Assembly (NCBI RefSeq): GCF_052115025.1
Contig: NZ_JBFRFW010000015.1
Span: 1-64,000, forward strand
Source: Bradyrhizobium_A sp052115025
GTDB lineage: Bacteria > Pseudomonadota > Alphaproteobacteria > Rhizobiales > Xanthobacteraceae
Direction of reading: 5' to 3'
DNA: 64,000 nt
This document shows positions 48,996 to 58,420 of the stretch, in pieces. The stretch's first letter is position 1. Each line of letters starts with the position of its first letter. The position numbers and the translations under genes are program-made. The notes under the pieces are model-generated. The model was not told the origin of the DNA. It worked only from the letters and a program-made list of their open reading frames with translations, and searched no databases.

Positions 48996-49949
48996 ATGAC
49001 GGCAGCGTTCACGTTCCCCGGACAGGGGTCTCAGGCGGTGGGAATGGGCAAGGCTCTGGCGGAGGCGTTTCCGGCCGCGCGCGCCGTGTTCGACGAGGTC
49101 GACGCCGCGCTCGGCGAGAAGCTGACCGCGACCATCTGGGAGGGGCCGGCCGAGACGCTGCAGCTCACCGAGAACGCCCAGCCGGCGCTGATGGCGGTAT
49201 CGCTGGCGGCCCTGCGGGTGCTGGAGAGCGAGGCCGGAGTCACGGTGCGCGGCAATGCCGCCTTCGTCGCCGGCCATTCGCTCGGCGAATATTCCGCGCT
49301 GGCGGCGGCGGGCGCATTGTCGATCACCGATACCGCGCGGCTGCTGCGCATCCGCGGCCGCGCCATGCAGAAGGCGGTCCCGGTCGGCGTCGGTGCGATG
49401 GCCGCGCTGCTCGGCCTCGACTACGAGGCGGCGGTGGCGGTTGCTGCCGAGGCGGCCCAGGGCCAGGTCTGCGACGCCGCCAACGACAACGGCGGCGGCC
49501 AGGTCGTGGTGTCCGGCCACAAGGAAGCCGTGGATCGCGCCGTCGAGATCGCCAAGGGCAAGGGCGCCAAGCGCGCCATGCTGCTGCCGGTGTCCGCGCC
49601 CTTCCATTGCAAGTTGATGCAGCCGGCGGCTGATGCCATGGCGCAGGCGCTGGCCGGCGTCGCCATCCAGGCGCCGGTGGTGCCGCTCGTCGCCAATGTG
49701 CTGGCGTCGGCGATCACCGATCCCGAAGAGATCCGCCGTCGCCTTGTCGAGCAGGTCACCGGCACGGTGCGCTGGCGCGAGTCCGTCGCCTTCATGGCCG
49801 GGCAGGGCGTCAAGCTGTTCGTCGAGATCGGCGCCGGCAAGGTGCTGTCGGGTCTCGTCAAGCGCATCGCCGATGGCGCGGTCGGCATTGCCGTCGGCGC
49901 ACCCGGCGACATCGCCGCGGCCAAGGACGCGATCGCCGCGCAGGGCTGA
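48996..49949 (+). CDS. fabD: Malonyl-CoA:ACP transacylase
   Basis: 317 residues. FTFPGQGSQAVGMGKAL marks the N-terminus, the nucleophile Ser95 is in AGHSLGEYSALAAAG, and the catalytic His is in 'PVSAPFHCKLMQPA'. It loads malonyl groups onto acyl carrier protein for type II fatty acid synthesis. fabG, acpP and fabF follow after the eutBC genes on the opposite strand. Confidence 0.96.
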   Translation: MTAAFTFPGQGSQAVGMGKALAEAFPAARAVFDEVDAALGEKLTATIWEGPAETLQLTENAQPALMAVSLAALRVLESEAGVTVRGNAAFVAGHSLGEYSALAAAGALSITDTARLLRIRGRAMQKAVPVGVGAMAALLGLDYEAAVAVAAEAAQGQVCDAANDNGGGQVVVSGHKEAVDRAVEIAKGKGAKRAMLLPVSAPFHCKLMQPAADAMAQALAGVAIQAPVVPLVANVLASAITDPEEIRRRLVEQVTGTVRWRESVAFMAGQGVKLFVEIGAGKVLSGLVKRIADGAVGIAVGAPGDIAAAKDAIAAQG

Positions 49950-49963
49950 TCAATCGGCCGACT

Positions 49964-50776
49964 TTAGCGGTCGACGCGAGGCTGCAGGGCATCGGGCGCA
50001 CGCTCCGTGCCCGGCAGCGCCGCGTCGCTTTCGTCCTTGAGGCCAACGCCTGTCAGCCCGCGCTGCAATGCGGCGCCGGCCAGCCAGGCGAGCTTGAAGG
50101 CGGCTGCCGCGTAATCAAGTCCCTCCGGCCGGATGTTGGAAATGCAGTTGCGCTCGGCGTCGCTGCGCCCCGTGAATGGCGCGTGAGTGAGGTAGACGCC
50201 GAGACTGTCCGGCGAACTGAGGCCGGGACGTTCGCCGATCAGCATGACCGCAAGGCGGGCGCCCATCACGTCCGCGATCTCGTCGGCGAGCGCGACGCGC
50301 GCCTGTGTCGCGATCACAATGGCTGGCGCAAAGCGTACCCCCGGGAGCCGGGGACGCAGCGCCGCGAGCAGCGGCACGGCGTGGCGTGCGACCGCGAGCG
50401 CCGACAGGCCGTCCCCGATCACAAGACAGATGTCGCAGGGGGCGCCCGCGCGCGCCCGCAGGGTTTCGGCGTCGCGCGCGGCGAGCCGCCGGCCGAGGTC
50501 GGGGCGCCGCAGATAGGTGGCGCGGTCCGGCGCGCGGCTCGTCACGGTGACCGCCGGCCATGACTGGAGGGCGAGATCCGCGGCCAGCACTCCGACATCG
50601 AGCGCGGCGTGCACGGCGTCGCGCGCCATCGCATGCGCCCAACCGAAGCGCAGCACCTCGTCGGTCGGCAGTCCCGTGCCCGCGCGACCGAGCGCCAGAC
50701 GGGCCGGTGTGAGGCGTCGCCATTCGTCCCAGGGGCCTGGCGTGGCGGGGCCTGGCGTGACGGAATCGTCGGTCAT
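49964..50776 (-). CDS. eutC: Ethanolamine ammonia-lyase small subunit
   Basis: 270 residues. 'RLALGRAGTGLPTDEVLRFG' is the family's N-terminal block, 'ICLVIGDGLSALAVARHAVP' the Rossmann-like cobalamin-tail region, and 'GERPGLSSPDSLGVYLTHAP' and 'AERNCISNIRPEGLDYAAAA' the closing blocks. It binds adenosylcobalamin together with EutB. The ATG at 50776 overlaps the eutB stop by 4 bases. No microcompartment shell genes or reactivase are near. Confidence 0.95.
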   Translation of the reverse strand: MTDDSVTPGPATPGPWDEWRRLTPARLALGRAGTGLPTDEVLRFGWAHAMARDAVHAALDVGVLAADLALQSWPAVTVTSRAPDRATYLRRPDLGRRLAARDAETLRARAGAPCDICLVIGDGLSALAVARHAVPLLAALRPRLPGVRFAPAIVIATQARVALADEIADVMGARLAVMLIGERPGLSSPDSLGVYLTHAPFTGRSDAERNCISNIRPEGLDYAAAAFKLAWLAGAALQRGLTGVGLKDESDAALPGTERAPDALQPRVDR

Positions 50777-52167
50777 GTGAGCAGCGCCTTGAGGCCGGAC
50801 ATACCGCCGAGCAGCGGATTGCTCACCGGCGGCCGCAGCCGTCCCGCGGCGTCGGTGATGCCGATGCCCTGCAGCCAGGCTTCGAATTCCGGAGCGCGCT
50901 TGAGACCGAGCGTTTCTCGCAGGAACAAGGCGTCGTGAAACGATGTGCTCTGGTAGTTCAGCATGACATCGTCGGCACCGGGCACGCCCATGATGAAGGT
51001 GACCCCGGCCGCCCCCAGCAGCACCAGCAGCGTGTCCATGTCGTCCTGGTCGGCCTCGGCGTGGTTGGTGTAGCAGACGTCACAGCCGAGCGGCAGGCCG
51101 AGCAGCTTGCCGCAGAAATGATCCTCGAGGCCGGCACGGATGATCTGTTTGCCGTCGTAAAGGTATTCAGGGCCGATGAAGCCGACCACGGTGTTGATCA
51201 GGAGCGGAGCGTAGCGCCGGGCGAGCCCGTAGGCGCGTGCCTCGCTGGTCTGCTGGTCGACGCCGCCATGGGCGTCGGCCGACAGCGCGCTGCCCTGGCC
51301 GGTCTCGAAATACATCACGTTGTCACCGACCGTGCCGCGCTTGAGCGCGCGGGCGGCGGCGTACGCCTCGTCGAGCAGGTCGATGGTTACGCCGAACGAC
51401 CGATTGGTCTTTTCCGTGCCGCCGATCGACTGGAAGACCAGATCGACCGGCACACCGGCCTGCAGCAGTTGCAGCGTGTTGGTGACATGGGTGAGCACAC
51501 AGCCCTGTGTCGGGATGTCGAAGCGCTGGATCACCTCGTCGACCAGCCGCAGCAGGTCGCCGAGCGCCGGCAGGCTGTCGGAGGCCGGATTGATCCCGAT
51601 CACCGCATCACCCGAGCCCATCAGCAGGCCGTCGAGGATCGAGGCTGCGATGCCGCGCGGGTCGTCGATCGGATGGTTGGGCTGCAGGCGTACTGCAAGA
51701 TGGCCGGGAAGGCCGATGGTGTTGCGAAAGCGTGTGACCGCGGCGCATTTGCGCGCCACCGCGATCAGGTCCTGGTTGCGCATCAGCTTGCTGACCGCGG
51801 CCACCATTTCCGGCGTCAGGCCCGGCGCGAGGGCGCAGAGAGCCTGGGTGGTCGCAAGGTCCGACAGCAGCCAGTTGCGAAAGTCGCCGACGGTCAGGTG
51901 GGCGATCGGCGCGAAAGCCGAGGCATCGTGGCCATCGATGATCAGGCGGGTGACGCTGTCGGCCTCGTAGGGGACCAGCGCTTCGGTCAGGAATTGCTGC
52001 AGCGGCGTGTCGGCCAGCACATGGCGCGCGGCCATGCGCTCCTGCGCGCTCGCGGCGGCAAGGCCGGCGAGCTGGTCGCCGGAGCGCTCCGGGCTGGCGC
52101 GGGCCATGACCTCTCTGAGATCGTTGAACACGAAGAGCTGCGAGGCGATGATGGCACGGTAGCGCAT
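50773..52167 (-). CDS. eutB: Ethanolamine ammonia-lyase large subunit
   Basis: 464 residues, TIM barrel. 'LMRNQDLIAVARKCAAVTRF', 'GLPGHLAVRLQPNHPIDDPR', 'GDAVIGINPASDSLPALGDL' and the EutB motif 'DVCYTNHAEADQDDMDTLLV' are all present. It converts ethanolamine to acetaldehyde and ammonia with adenosylcobalamin. It is the first gene of a two-gene leftward operon with eutC. A frame running further upstream gives no family match, and the ATG at 52167 has a ribosome site (caggga). No cobalamin riboswitch is visible upstream. Confidence 0.95.
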   Translation of the reverse strand: MRYRAIIASQLFVFNDLREVMARASPERSGDQLAGLAAASAQERMAARHVLADTPLQQFLTEALVPYEADSVTRLIIDGHDASAFAPIAHLTVGDFRNWLLSDLATTQALCALAPGLTPEMVAAVSKLMRNQDLIAVARKCAAVTRFRNTIGLPGHLAVRLQPNHPIDDPRGIAASILDGLLMGSGDAVIGINPASDSLPALGDLLRLVDEVIQRFDIPTQGCVLTHVTNTLQLLQAGVPVDLVFQSIGGTEKTNRSFGVTIDLLDEAYAAARALKRGTVGDNVMYFETGQGSALSADAHGGVDQQTSEARAYGLARRYAPLLINTVVGFIGPEYLYDGKQIIRAGLEDHFCGKLLGLPLGCDVCYTNHAEADQDDMDTLLVLLGAAGVTFIMGVPGADDVMLNYQSTSFHDALFLRETLGLKRAPEFEAWLQGIGITDAAGRLRPPVSNPLLGGMSGLKALLT

Positions 52168-52459
52168 CGGTCCCTGCCGAGGGGTGAGTAGGGCCGCCCC
52201 CGCGGCACCCGGGCCCCAGATTAGGATCAAACTCGGGGGCTGTCTCTGTGATCCCGGTCCTGGCGGGCTCGTGGCGGGCCCTCGGCTGGCGGCCGGGCAA
52301 TGTCCCTTGCCGTGCCATGTTCATGCCGTTCTAGTGGCTCGGGTCGGCAAATAGGCGAGGGAAATGCCACCGCCCACGCCTTCGGCGGCATTGACGGAGG
52401 GCATTTGCTTGCGGCAAACCGGCGCCCAATCGACTGACAAGGCATCGAGGACAAAGACC

Positions 52460-53197
52460 ATGTTCGATCTGACCGGCAGGACCGCGCTGATCACCGGGGC
52501 GACCGGTGGCATCGGCGGCGCCATCGCCAAGGCGCTGCACGCCCAGGGCGCAACGATCGCCATTTCCGGCACCCGCCGCGAGGTGCTGGACGCACTGGCC
52601 GCCGACGTCGGCGACCGCGTCCATGTGCTGCCCTGCAATCTTTCCGACGCGGAGGCTGTCGAGGCGCTGGTGCCGTCCGCCGAGCAGGCCATGGGCCAGC
52701 TCGATATCCTCGTCAGCAATGCCGGCATCACCCGCGACAACCTGTTTGTGCAGTTGCGTGACGAGGACTGGAGCACGGTCATCGACGTCAACCTGACCGC
52801 CACTTTCCGGCTTGCCCGCGCCGCCACCAAGCTGATGATGCGCAAGCGCTTTGGCCGGATCATCGCGATCACGTCGGTGGTCGGGGTGACCGGAAATGCC
52901 GGGCAGGGGAATTACGCCGCGTCCAAGGCCGGCCTGATCGGCATGATGAAGTCGCTGGCCCAGGAATACGCCAAGCGCAATGTCACCGCCAACTGCATCG
53001 CGCCGGGCTTCATCGCGACGCCCATGACCGATGTGCTGAACGAAAAGCAGCGCGAGGCGGTGCTTGCGAAGGTGCCGGCCGCACGGCTCGGGTCCCCCGA
53101 CGATATTGCTGCAGCCGCGGTCTACCTTGCATCGAACGAAGCCGCCTACGTGACCGGCCAGACGCTCCACGTCAACGGCGGAATGGCAATGATTTGA
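52460..53197 (+). CDS. fabG: 3-oxoacyl-ACP reductase
   Basis: 245 residues. TGATGGIGGAIAKAL is the NADPH loop, NAG follows at 'LVSNAGITRD', and the catalytic triad is Ser139, Tyr152 and Lys156 (Tyr152 and Lys156 in YAASKAG). The C-terminus 'YVTGQTLHVNGGMAMI' is typical of true FabG. It follows the eutB promoter region and precedes acpP, so it probably belongs to the fatty acid synthesis transcript. ATG 52460 is chosen by family start. Confidence 0.96.
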   Translation: MFDLTGRTALITGATGGIGGAIAKALHAQGATIAISGTRREVLDALAADVGDRVHVLPCNLSDAEAVEALVPSAEQAMGQLDILVSNAGITRDNLFVQLRDEDWSTVIDVNLTATFRLARAATKLMMRKRFGRIIAITSVVGVTGNAGQGNYAASKAGLIGMMKSLAQEYAKRNVTANCIAPGFIATPMTDVLNEKQREAVLAKVPAARLGSPDDIAAAAVYLASNEAAYVTGQTLHVNGGMAMI

Positions 53198-53490
53198 AGC
53201 CTGTATCGGTGTTTTCAACGGGTTTTTGGTGACTTCGCGTCGGCTGGTTTCCCGACGGGAAGTATGCTAACCGGGCGGCATTCGGGTGGGGACAAGAACG
53301 CCATTGCAGGATTCCAAAACCCTGTATATTGCCGTGGCAGAACCGGTCGCCGTTTCTGGGGCCACGCGGGCTGCTTGTGCGGCCTGCTGGGAACGAGCGG
53401 AACTGGCAGCAGGGGTTTCTGGCGAGTCGACGTACCCGATGGCTCTTGCCGCTTTGCGGTCGAGTCCAATGGAACAAGCACGAGGTTGAA

Positions 53491-53730
53491 ATGAGCGAGA
53501 TTGGCGAGCGGGTTAAGAAGATCGTGGTCGAACACCTTGGTGTCGAGCCCGAGAAGGTTGTCGACAATGCGAGCTTCATCGACGATCTCGGCGCAGACAG
53601 CCTCGACACCGTCGAGCTGGTGATGGCGTTCGAAGAAGAATTCGGCTGTGAAATTCCGGACGACGCGGCGGAGACCATCCTGACCGTCGGCGACGCCACC
53701 AAGTTTCTTGAGAAAAACGCGAAGAGCTGA
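53491..53730 (+). CDS. acpP: Acyl carrier protein
   Basis: 79 residues. Ser37 in DLGADSLDTVELVMAFEEEF takes the phosphopantetheine group, and the rest of the acidic four-helix bundle is complete. It carries growing acyl chains between FabD, FabF and FabG. ATG 53491 is clear, though the 290-base gap after fabG holds no gene and may contain a separate acpP promoter. A stable hairpin follows the stop. Confidence 0.97.
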   Translation: MSEIGERVKKIVVEHLGVEPEKVVDNASFIDDLGADSLDTVELVMAFEEEFGCEIPDDAAETILTVGDATKFLEKNAKS

Positions 53731-53749
53731 CGGCCGTTCGTGGCGTCGC

Positions 53750-53788
53750 AGAAGCCGGCCGGACCGCTCCCGCGGTCGACCGGCTTCT
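53750..53788 (+). other. Stem-loop between acpP and fabF
   Basis: AGAAGCCGG (53750-53758) pairs with CCGGCTTCT (53780-53788), and inside it GACCGC pairs with GCGGTC around the loop TCCC. There is no T-run and fabF begins 37 bases later, so it more likely stabilises acpP mRNA or limits read-through than terminates. Confidence 0.55.
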
Positions 53789-53825
53789 TGCCATCTGCCA
53801 TCACCGCCGCAGCGGAGTTGAAAGC

Positions 53826-55091
53826 ATGAGACGGGTTGTCGTCACGGGCCTCGGCATGGTGTCGCCACTCGGTTGTGGCGTCGAAGCGACGTGGCAGCGG
53901 ATTATCAGGGGCGAGACCGGCGCGCGGAAGGTCGAGACCTTCGACGTGTCCGACCTGCCGACCAAGATCGCCTGCGTGATTCCGCGCGGCGACGGCAGCA
54001 ACGGCACCTTCAATCCCGACCAGTGGATGGATCCGAAGGATCAGCGCAAGGTCGATGATTTCATCGTCTATGCGATGTGTGCCGCCAAGCAGGCGCTCGA
54101 CGACGCCAACTGGCACCCCGTCACCGAAGAGGACAAGTGCGCCACCGGCACCATGATCGGTTCCGGCATCGGCGGCATCGACGGCATCGCCGAGACCGCC
54201 ATCACGCTGAAGGAGCGTGGTCCGCGCAAGGTGTCGCCGTTCTTCATCCCGGGCCGCCTGATCAACCTGGCGGCTGGCTACGTCTCGATCGCGTTCGGGC
54301 TCAAGGGGCCGAACCATGCCGTCGTCACGGCCTGCTCGACCGGCGCCCATGCGATCGGCGATGCGTCACGGCTGATCGCGCTCGGTGACGCCGACGTGAT
54401 GGTGGCGGGCGGCACGGAATCTCCGGTCAACCGCATCGCCATGGCGGGATTCTGCGCGCTGCGCGCGATGTCCACCGGTTTCAACGACACGCCCGAGCGG
54501 GCGTCGCGGCCTTACGATCGCGACCGTGACGGCTTCGTCATGGGCGAGGGTGCCGGCGTCGTCGTGCTCGAGGAATACGAGCACGCCAGGAAGCGTGGCG
54601 CCAGGATTTACGCCGAGGTGGTCGGCTACGGCCTGTCGGGCGATGCCTACCACATCACCGCTCCGGCGGAGGACGGCGACGGTGCGTTCCGCTGCATGAG
54701 CGCGGCGCTCAAGCGTGCCGGCTTGTCGGCCGCCGATCTCGATTATATCAACGCCCACGGCACCTCGACGCCGCTCGGCGACGAGATCGAGCTCGGGGCG
54801 GCGCAGCGCCTGCTCGGCAATGCGGCGTCGAAAGTGTCGATGTCGTCGACCAAGTCCTCGACCGGCCACCTGCTCGGTGCGGCGGGGGCGATCGAGGCGA
54901 TCTTCAGCGTGCTGGCGATTCGCGACAATGTCGCGCCGGCGACCATCAACCTGGAGAATCCGTCGGTCGAGACCACGATCGACCTGGTGCCGCAGAAGGC
55001 GAGGGAGCGCGAAATCAACGTCGCGCTGTCCAACTCATTCGGCTTCGGAGGAACGAATGCCTCACTGATCGTGCGGCGTGTCGTCAATTGA
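53826..55091 (+). CDS. fabF: 3-oxoacyl-ACP synthase II (beta-ketoacyl-ACP synthase)
   Basis: 421 residues. Cys170 in VVTACSTGAHAIGDA is the nucleophile; His in INAHGTSTPLGD and in 'SSTKSSTGHLLGAAGAIEAI' complete the Cys-His-His triad. It elongates acyl-ACP with malonyl-ACP. The last strand 'ALSNSFGFGGTNASLIV' is normal. It ends the acpP-fabF unit; mltG follows after 234 bases. Confidence 0.96.
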   Translation: MRRVVVTGLGMVSPLGCGVEATWQRIIRGETGARKVETFDVSDLPTKIACVIPRGDGSNGTFNPDQWMDPKDQRKVDDFIVYAMCAAKQALDDANWHPVTEEDKCATGTMIGSGIGGIDGIAETAITLKERGPRKVSPFFIPGRLINLAAGYVSIAFGLKGPNHAVVTACSTGAHAIGDASRLIALGDADVMVAGGTESPVNRIAMAGFCALRAMSTGFNDTPERASRPYDRDRDGFVMGEGAGVVVLEEYEHARKRGARIYAEVVGYGLSGDAYHITAPAEDGDGAFRCMSAALKRAGLSAADLDYINAHGTSTPLGDEIELGAAQRLLGNAASKVSMSSTKSSTGHLLGAAGAIEAIFSVLAIRDNVAPATINLENPSVETTIDLVPQKAREREINVALSNSFGFGGTNASLIVRRVVN

Positions 55092-55325
55092 TTGGAATTG
55101 CGAAGCAATTCCAACGTTTTGCCATATTCCACGTGATTGCTTCCGGCGGGCGTCCGCACAAGCACATTCAGCGCTACCCGGCCCCGCTCCTGGCGTGCGG
55201 GTCTGATTGACGACACGAACTGGACGGGTGGGGCGCGCAATCGATTTCCAGATTGCATGAAGGCGGTTCGAACGCAGGGGGCTGCGCCGGATCGGGATCG
55301 AATCGACGGGATTCAGGTTGCATCG

Positions 55326-56606
55326 ATGAGTGAAAGACCGCCCATCTCACCGAAGAGCCCGCGCGCGGCGCTGGAGCCTGAACAGCTGCCGCCGCCGCCA
55401 AAGCGCTCGGCACGTGCGCGCAATCCGTTCGTGATCGCAGGCAATGCGATCATCACCATCATCCTGATTGCGATGCTGGGGGTGGGGGGCGCCTATGTCT
55501 ACGGCCGGCAGAAGCTCGAGGCGCCGGGGCCGCTGAAAGACGACAAGATCGTCAACATTCCCACGCGCGCCGGCATGGGCGATATCGCCGACATCCTGCA
55601 GCGCGAGGGCGTGATCGACAACAATCGCTGGGCTTTCTTCGGCGGTGTGATCGCGATGAAGGCGCGCTCCGAGCTGAAGTCGGGCGAGTACGCCTTCCAG
55701 AAGAGCGCCAGCCTGCGCGATGTCATCAACACCATCGTCGACGGCAAGGTGGTGCAGCACTCCTTCACGATTCCCGAAGGCCTGACGTCCGAGCAGATCG
55801 TGGCGCGGCTGCTGGAGAACGACGTGCTGTCGGGGCAGATCAAGGAGCTGCCGCGTGAAGGCACCCTGTTGCCGGAGACCTACAAATTCCCGCGCGGCAC
55901 CACGCGCGACCAGGTGATCCAGCGCATGCAGCAGGCGCAGCGGCGCGTGCTCGCCGAGGTCTGGGAGCGTCGCAATCCCGACCTGCCGATCAAGACGCCT
56001 GAACAACTGGTGACCCTGGCCTCCATCGTCGAGAAGGAGACCGGCCGGGCCGACGAGCGCAGCCGTGTTGCGGCAGTGTTCGCCAATCGCCTGCGGCAGA
56101 AGATCAAGCTGCAGTCGGACCCGACCATCATCTATGGCCTGGTCGGCGGCAAGGGCACGCTCGGCCGCCCGATCAAGCGTAGCGAGATCACCCAGCCGTC
56201 GCCCTACAACACCTATGTGATCGACGGGCTGCCGCCGGGACCGATCGCCAATCCGGGGCGGGCCTCGCTGGAAGCCACCGCAAACCCGGCGCGCACGCGC
56301 GACCTGTTCTTCGTCGCCGACGGTACCGGTGGGCATGCGTTCTCCGACAGCTACGATCAGCACCAGAAGAACGTCTCGCGGTTGCGCACACTGGAGAAGC
56401 AGCAGCAAAACGACACGGTCGAGCCGGCGGAGGATTCGCAGCCGACTGCGTCGACGCCGCCAGCCGAGGCTGCGCCGAGCGCGTCCGAGACGCCGGCCAA
56501 GCCGGCGCCGGCCAAGAAGCGCGCCGCCAATCCGAAACGAGCCGCGGTCAACGCCAAGGGTGGTGCTGCGGCCGCGGGGACCCCGGCGGAGGCGGTCGAG
56601 CAGTAG
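55326..56606 (+). CDS. mltG: Endolytic murein transglycosylase MltG
   Basis: 426 residues. A cytoplasmic Pro-rich N-terminus of about 40 residues is followed by one membrane helix (AIITIILIAMLGVGGAYVYG), then a LysM-like region and the YceG catalytic domain. The catalytic Glu is in 'LASIVEKETGRADERSRVAA', and 'IKLQSDPTIIYGL' and 'YNTYVIDGLPPGPIANPG' complete it. It cuts nascent glycan strands and so ends peptidoglycan synthesis. A low-complexity Ala/Pro/Lys tail of about 80 residues ends the protein. The ATG at 55326 is preferred to longer frames by family start. Confidence 0.93.
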   Translation: MSERPPISPKSPRAALEPEQLPPPPKRSARARNPFVIAGNAIITIILIAMLGVGGAYVYGRQKLEAPGPLKDDKIVNIPTRAGMGDIADILQREGVIDNNRWAFFGGVIAMKARSELKSGEYAFQKSASLRDVINTIVDGKVVQHSFTIPEGLTSEQIVARLLENDVLSGQIKELPREGTLLPETYKFPRGTTRDQVIQRMQQAQRRVLAEVWERRNPDLPIKTPEQLVTLASIVEKETGRADERSRVAAVFANRLRQKIKLQSDPTIIYGLVGGKGTLGRPIKRSEITQPSPYNTYVIDGLPPGPIANPGRASLEATANPARTRDLFFVADGTGGHAFSDSYDQHQKNVSRLRTLEKQQQNDTVEPAEDSQPTASTPPAEAAPSASETPAKPAPAKKRAANPKRAAVNAKGGAAAAGTPAEAVEQ

Positions 56607-56812
56607 GGACCGGGCGAAGGGGCGGCCTGCTTGTGAGCCTTGGCGGGCGCGGATAGAGTTCGGCCGAATCTCAATCGCGTTGTGGTGGTGTGAGCCCAGT
56701 TCTGCCGGAAGCGGCCGAGCCTGCGGCTTGTTATCGAAAATACCCGGCAGGGAGCGATGTCCACGGCAGGCCGCATCGGCTTTAGCCCGGGGCAGGAGAT
56801 CGGAGTTCTTGA

Positions 56813-57700
56813 ATGGCGTTGTCGAGCATGACCGGCTTTGCGAGAAGCCACGGCCACAGTGGTCCCTATACCTTCGAGTGGGAGCTGAAGTCGGTCAATG
56901 CCAAGGGATTGGACATCCGCCTGCGGTTGCCGCCCGGCTGGGATGACGTCGAGCCGCAACTACGCAAGCGCGCGACCGAAGTGCTGGCGCGCGGCACCGT
57001 CTATGCGAACCTGACCGTCAAGCGCGCGAGCGCGGCGCAGGTGGTGCGGGTCAACGAGGACGTGCTGGCGTCGGTGCTCAAGGTGGCGGGTGACCTGTCG
57101 GCGCGCACCGGCGCGGCGGCGCCGACCGTCGACGGGCTGCTGGCCCTCAAGGGCGTCATCGAGGTGGTCGAGCCCGACAGCGACGAGGCCGAGGAGCAGG
57201 CGGCGAGAGGGGCCGTGCTCGCGGCTTTCGAGACCGTGCTGGCCAGCGTTGTCGAGATGCGCCGGCGTGAAGGCGCGGCGCTGGGTCAGATCCTCGGGCA
57301 GCGCCTCGAGGAGATCGAGCGCCTTGCCGCCCGTGCCGACGCCGCTCCGGGGCGCAAGCCGGAGGCTATCCGGGCGCGCCTAGCAGAGCAGGTCGCGGTG
57401 CTGCTCGAGACTTCGGATCGCTTTGATCCCGACCGTCTCAGCCAGGAGGCGCTGATGATCGCTGCCAAGGCCGACATCCGCGAGGAGCTCGACCGCATCG
57501 CGTCTCACGTCGTCCAGGCGCGCGACCTGCTGCGCAAGGGCGGCGCGGTCGGCCGGCGGCTGGATTTCCTGGCGCAGGAGTTCAACCGCGAGGTGAACAC
57601 CACCTGCTCGAAAGCCAACGATATCGAATTGACCAACACGGGCCTCGAGATGAAGAACGTCGTCGAGCAGTTCCGTGAGCAGGTCCAAAATCTGGAGTAG
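56813..57700 (+). CDS. YicC/YloC-family endoribonuclease
   Basis: 295 residues. MALSSMTGFARSHGHSG and 'WELKSVNAKGLDIRLRLPPG' are the YicC N-terminal signature, and 'KGGAVGRRLDFLAQEFNREV' with NTTCSKANDIELT the C-terminal DUF1732 part. In Escherichia the protein cuts regulatory RNAs. It stands between mltG and gmk as in most alphaproteobacteria; gmk begins 3 bases later. Confidence 0.95.
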   Translation: MALSSMTGFARSHGHSGPYTFEWELKSVNAKGLDIRLRLPPGWDDVEPQLRKRATEVLARGTVYANLTVKRASAAQVVRVNEDVLASVLKVAGDLSARTGAAAPTVDGLLALKGVIEVVEPDSDEAEEQAARGAVLAAFETVLASVVEMRRREGAALGQILGQRLEEIERLAARADAAPGRKPEAIRARLAEQVAVLLETSDRFDPDRLSQEALMIAAKADIREELDRIASHVVQARDLLRKGGAVGRRLDFLAQEFNREVNTTCSKANDIELTNTGLEMKNVVEQFREQVQNLE

Positions 57701-57703
57701 GAC

Positions 57704-58360
57704 ATGAGCAGCGCGCAGGGCATCAAGGGTGTGGAACGGCGCGGGCTGATGTTCGTGCTGTCGTCTCCTTCGGGGGCCGGCAAGACGACGCTGTCACGGC
57801 TGCTGCTCGACCGCGTGCCCGGGCTGAGCCTCTCGGTGTCTGCCACGACGCGGGCGAAGCGTCCGGCCGAGCTGGACGGCCGCGACTATCACTTCGTCGA
57901 CCATGCCCGCTTTGAGGCCATGGTGCGCAGCGACGAACTGCTGGAATGGGCCAATGTGTTCGACAACCGCTACGGCACGCCGCGGGCGCCGGTCGAGGCG
58001 GCACTGTCGTCGGGGCGCGACGTGCTGTTCGACATCGACTGGCAGGGCACCCAGCAGTTGCGCGAGAAGGCGCGGGCCGACGTGGTCAGCGTGTTCATCC
58101 TGCCGCCGTCGGCCGCCGATCTCGAGAAGCGCCTGCACACCCGCGCGCAGGACTCCGTGGAGGTGATCCGCGGCCGCATGAGCCGCGCCACCCATGAGCT
58201 CAGCCATTGGGCCGAGTACGACTACATCGTCGTCAACTACGATGTCGAAGAGGCGTTCGCCGAGGTGCAGTCGATCCTCAAGGCCGAACGGCTGAAGCGC
58301 GAGCGCCGCACCGGCCTCACCACCTTCGTACGCGATCTGCAGAAGCAGCTCGGGCAATAA
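57704..58360 (+). CDS. gmk: Guanylate kinase
   Basis: 218 residues. The P-loop is SSPSGAGKTTLSRLL, the GMP-binding segment is 'SVSATTRAKRPAELDGRDYH', 'LLEWANVFDNRYGTPRAPVE' is the NMP lid region, and the end is 'FAEVQSILKAERLKRERRT'. It makes GDP from GMP. The gene is cotranscribed with the yicC-type gene and ends near a hairpin with a T-run on the other strand. Confidence 0.96.
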   Translation: MSSAQGIKGVERRGLMFVLSSPSGAGKTTLSRLLLDRVPGLSLSVSATTRAKRPAELDGRDYHFVDHARFEAMVRSDELLEWANVFDNRYGTPRAPVEAALSSGRDVLFDIDWQGTQQLREKARADVVSVFILPPSAADLEKRLHTRAQDSVEVIRGRMSRATHELSHWAEYDYIVVNYDVEEAFAEVQSILKAERLKRERRTGLTTFVRDLQKQLGQ

Positions 58361-58363
58361 ATT

Positions 58364-58391
58364 AAAAACGCGGCCGGGAGCTCCGGCCGCG
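58364..58391 (-). terminator. Terminator of the alcohol dehydrogenase gene
   Basis: CGCGGCCGG (58369-58377) and CCGGCCGCG (58383-58391) form a 9-bp stem over GAGCT. On the minus strand five Ts (58368-58364) follow, as expected at the end of the leftward dehydrogenase. It may also end gmk transcripts from the other side. Confidence 0.85.
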
Positions 58392-58420
58392 CAGGGCACG
58401 GGACACGCCGTGGTCGCGCG

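Noticed and set aside
52168..52459. Cobalamin riboswitch upstream of eutB
   Set aside because: The B12-box consensus is not present in this gap.
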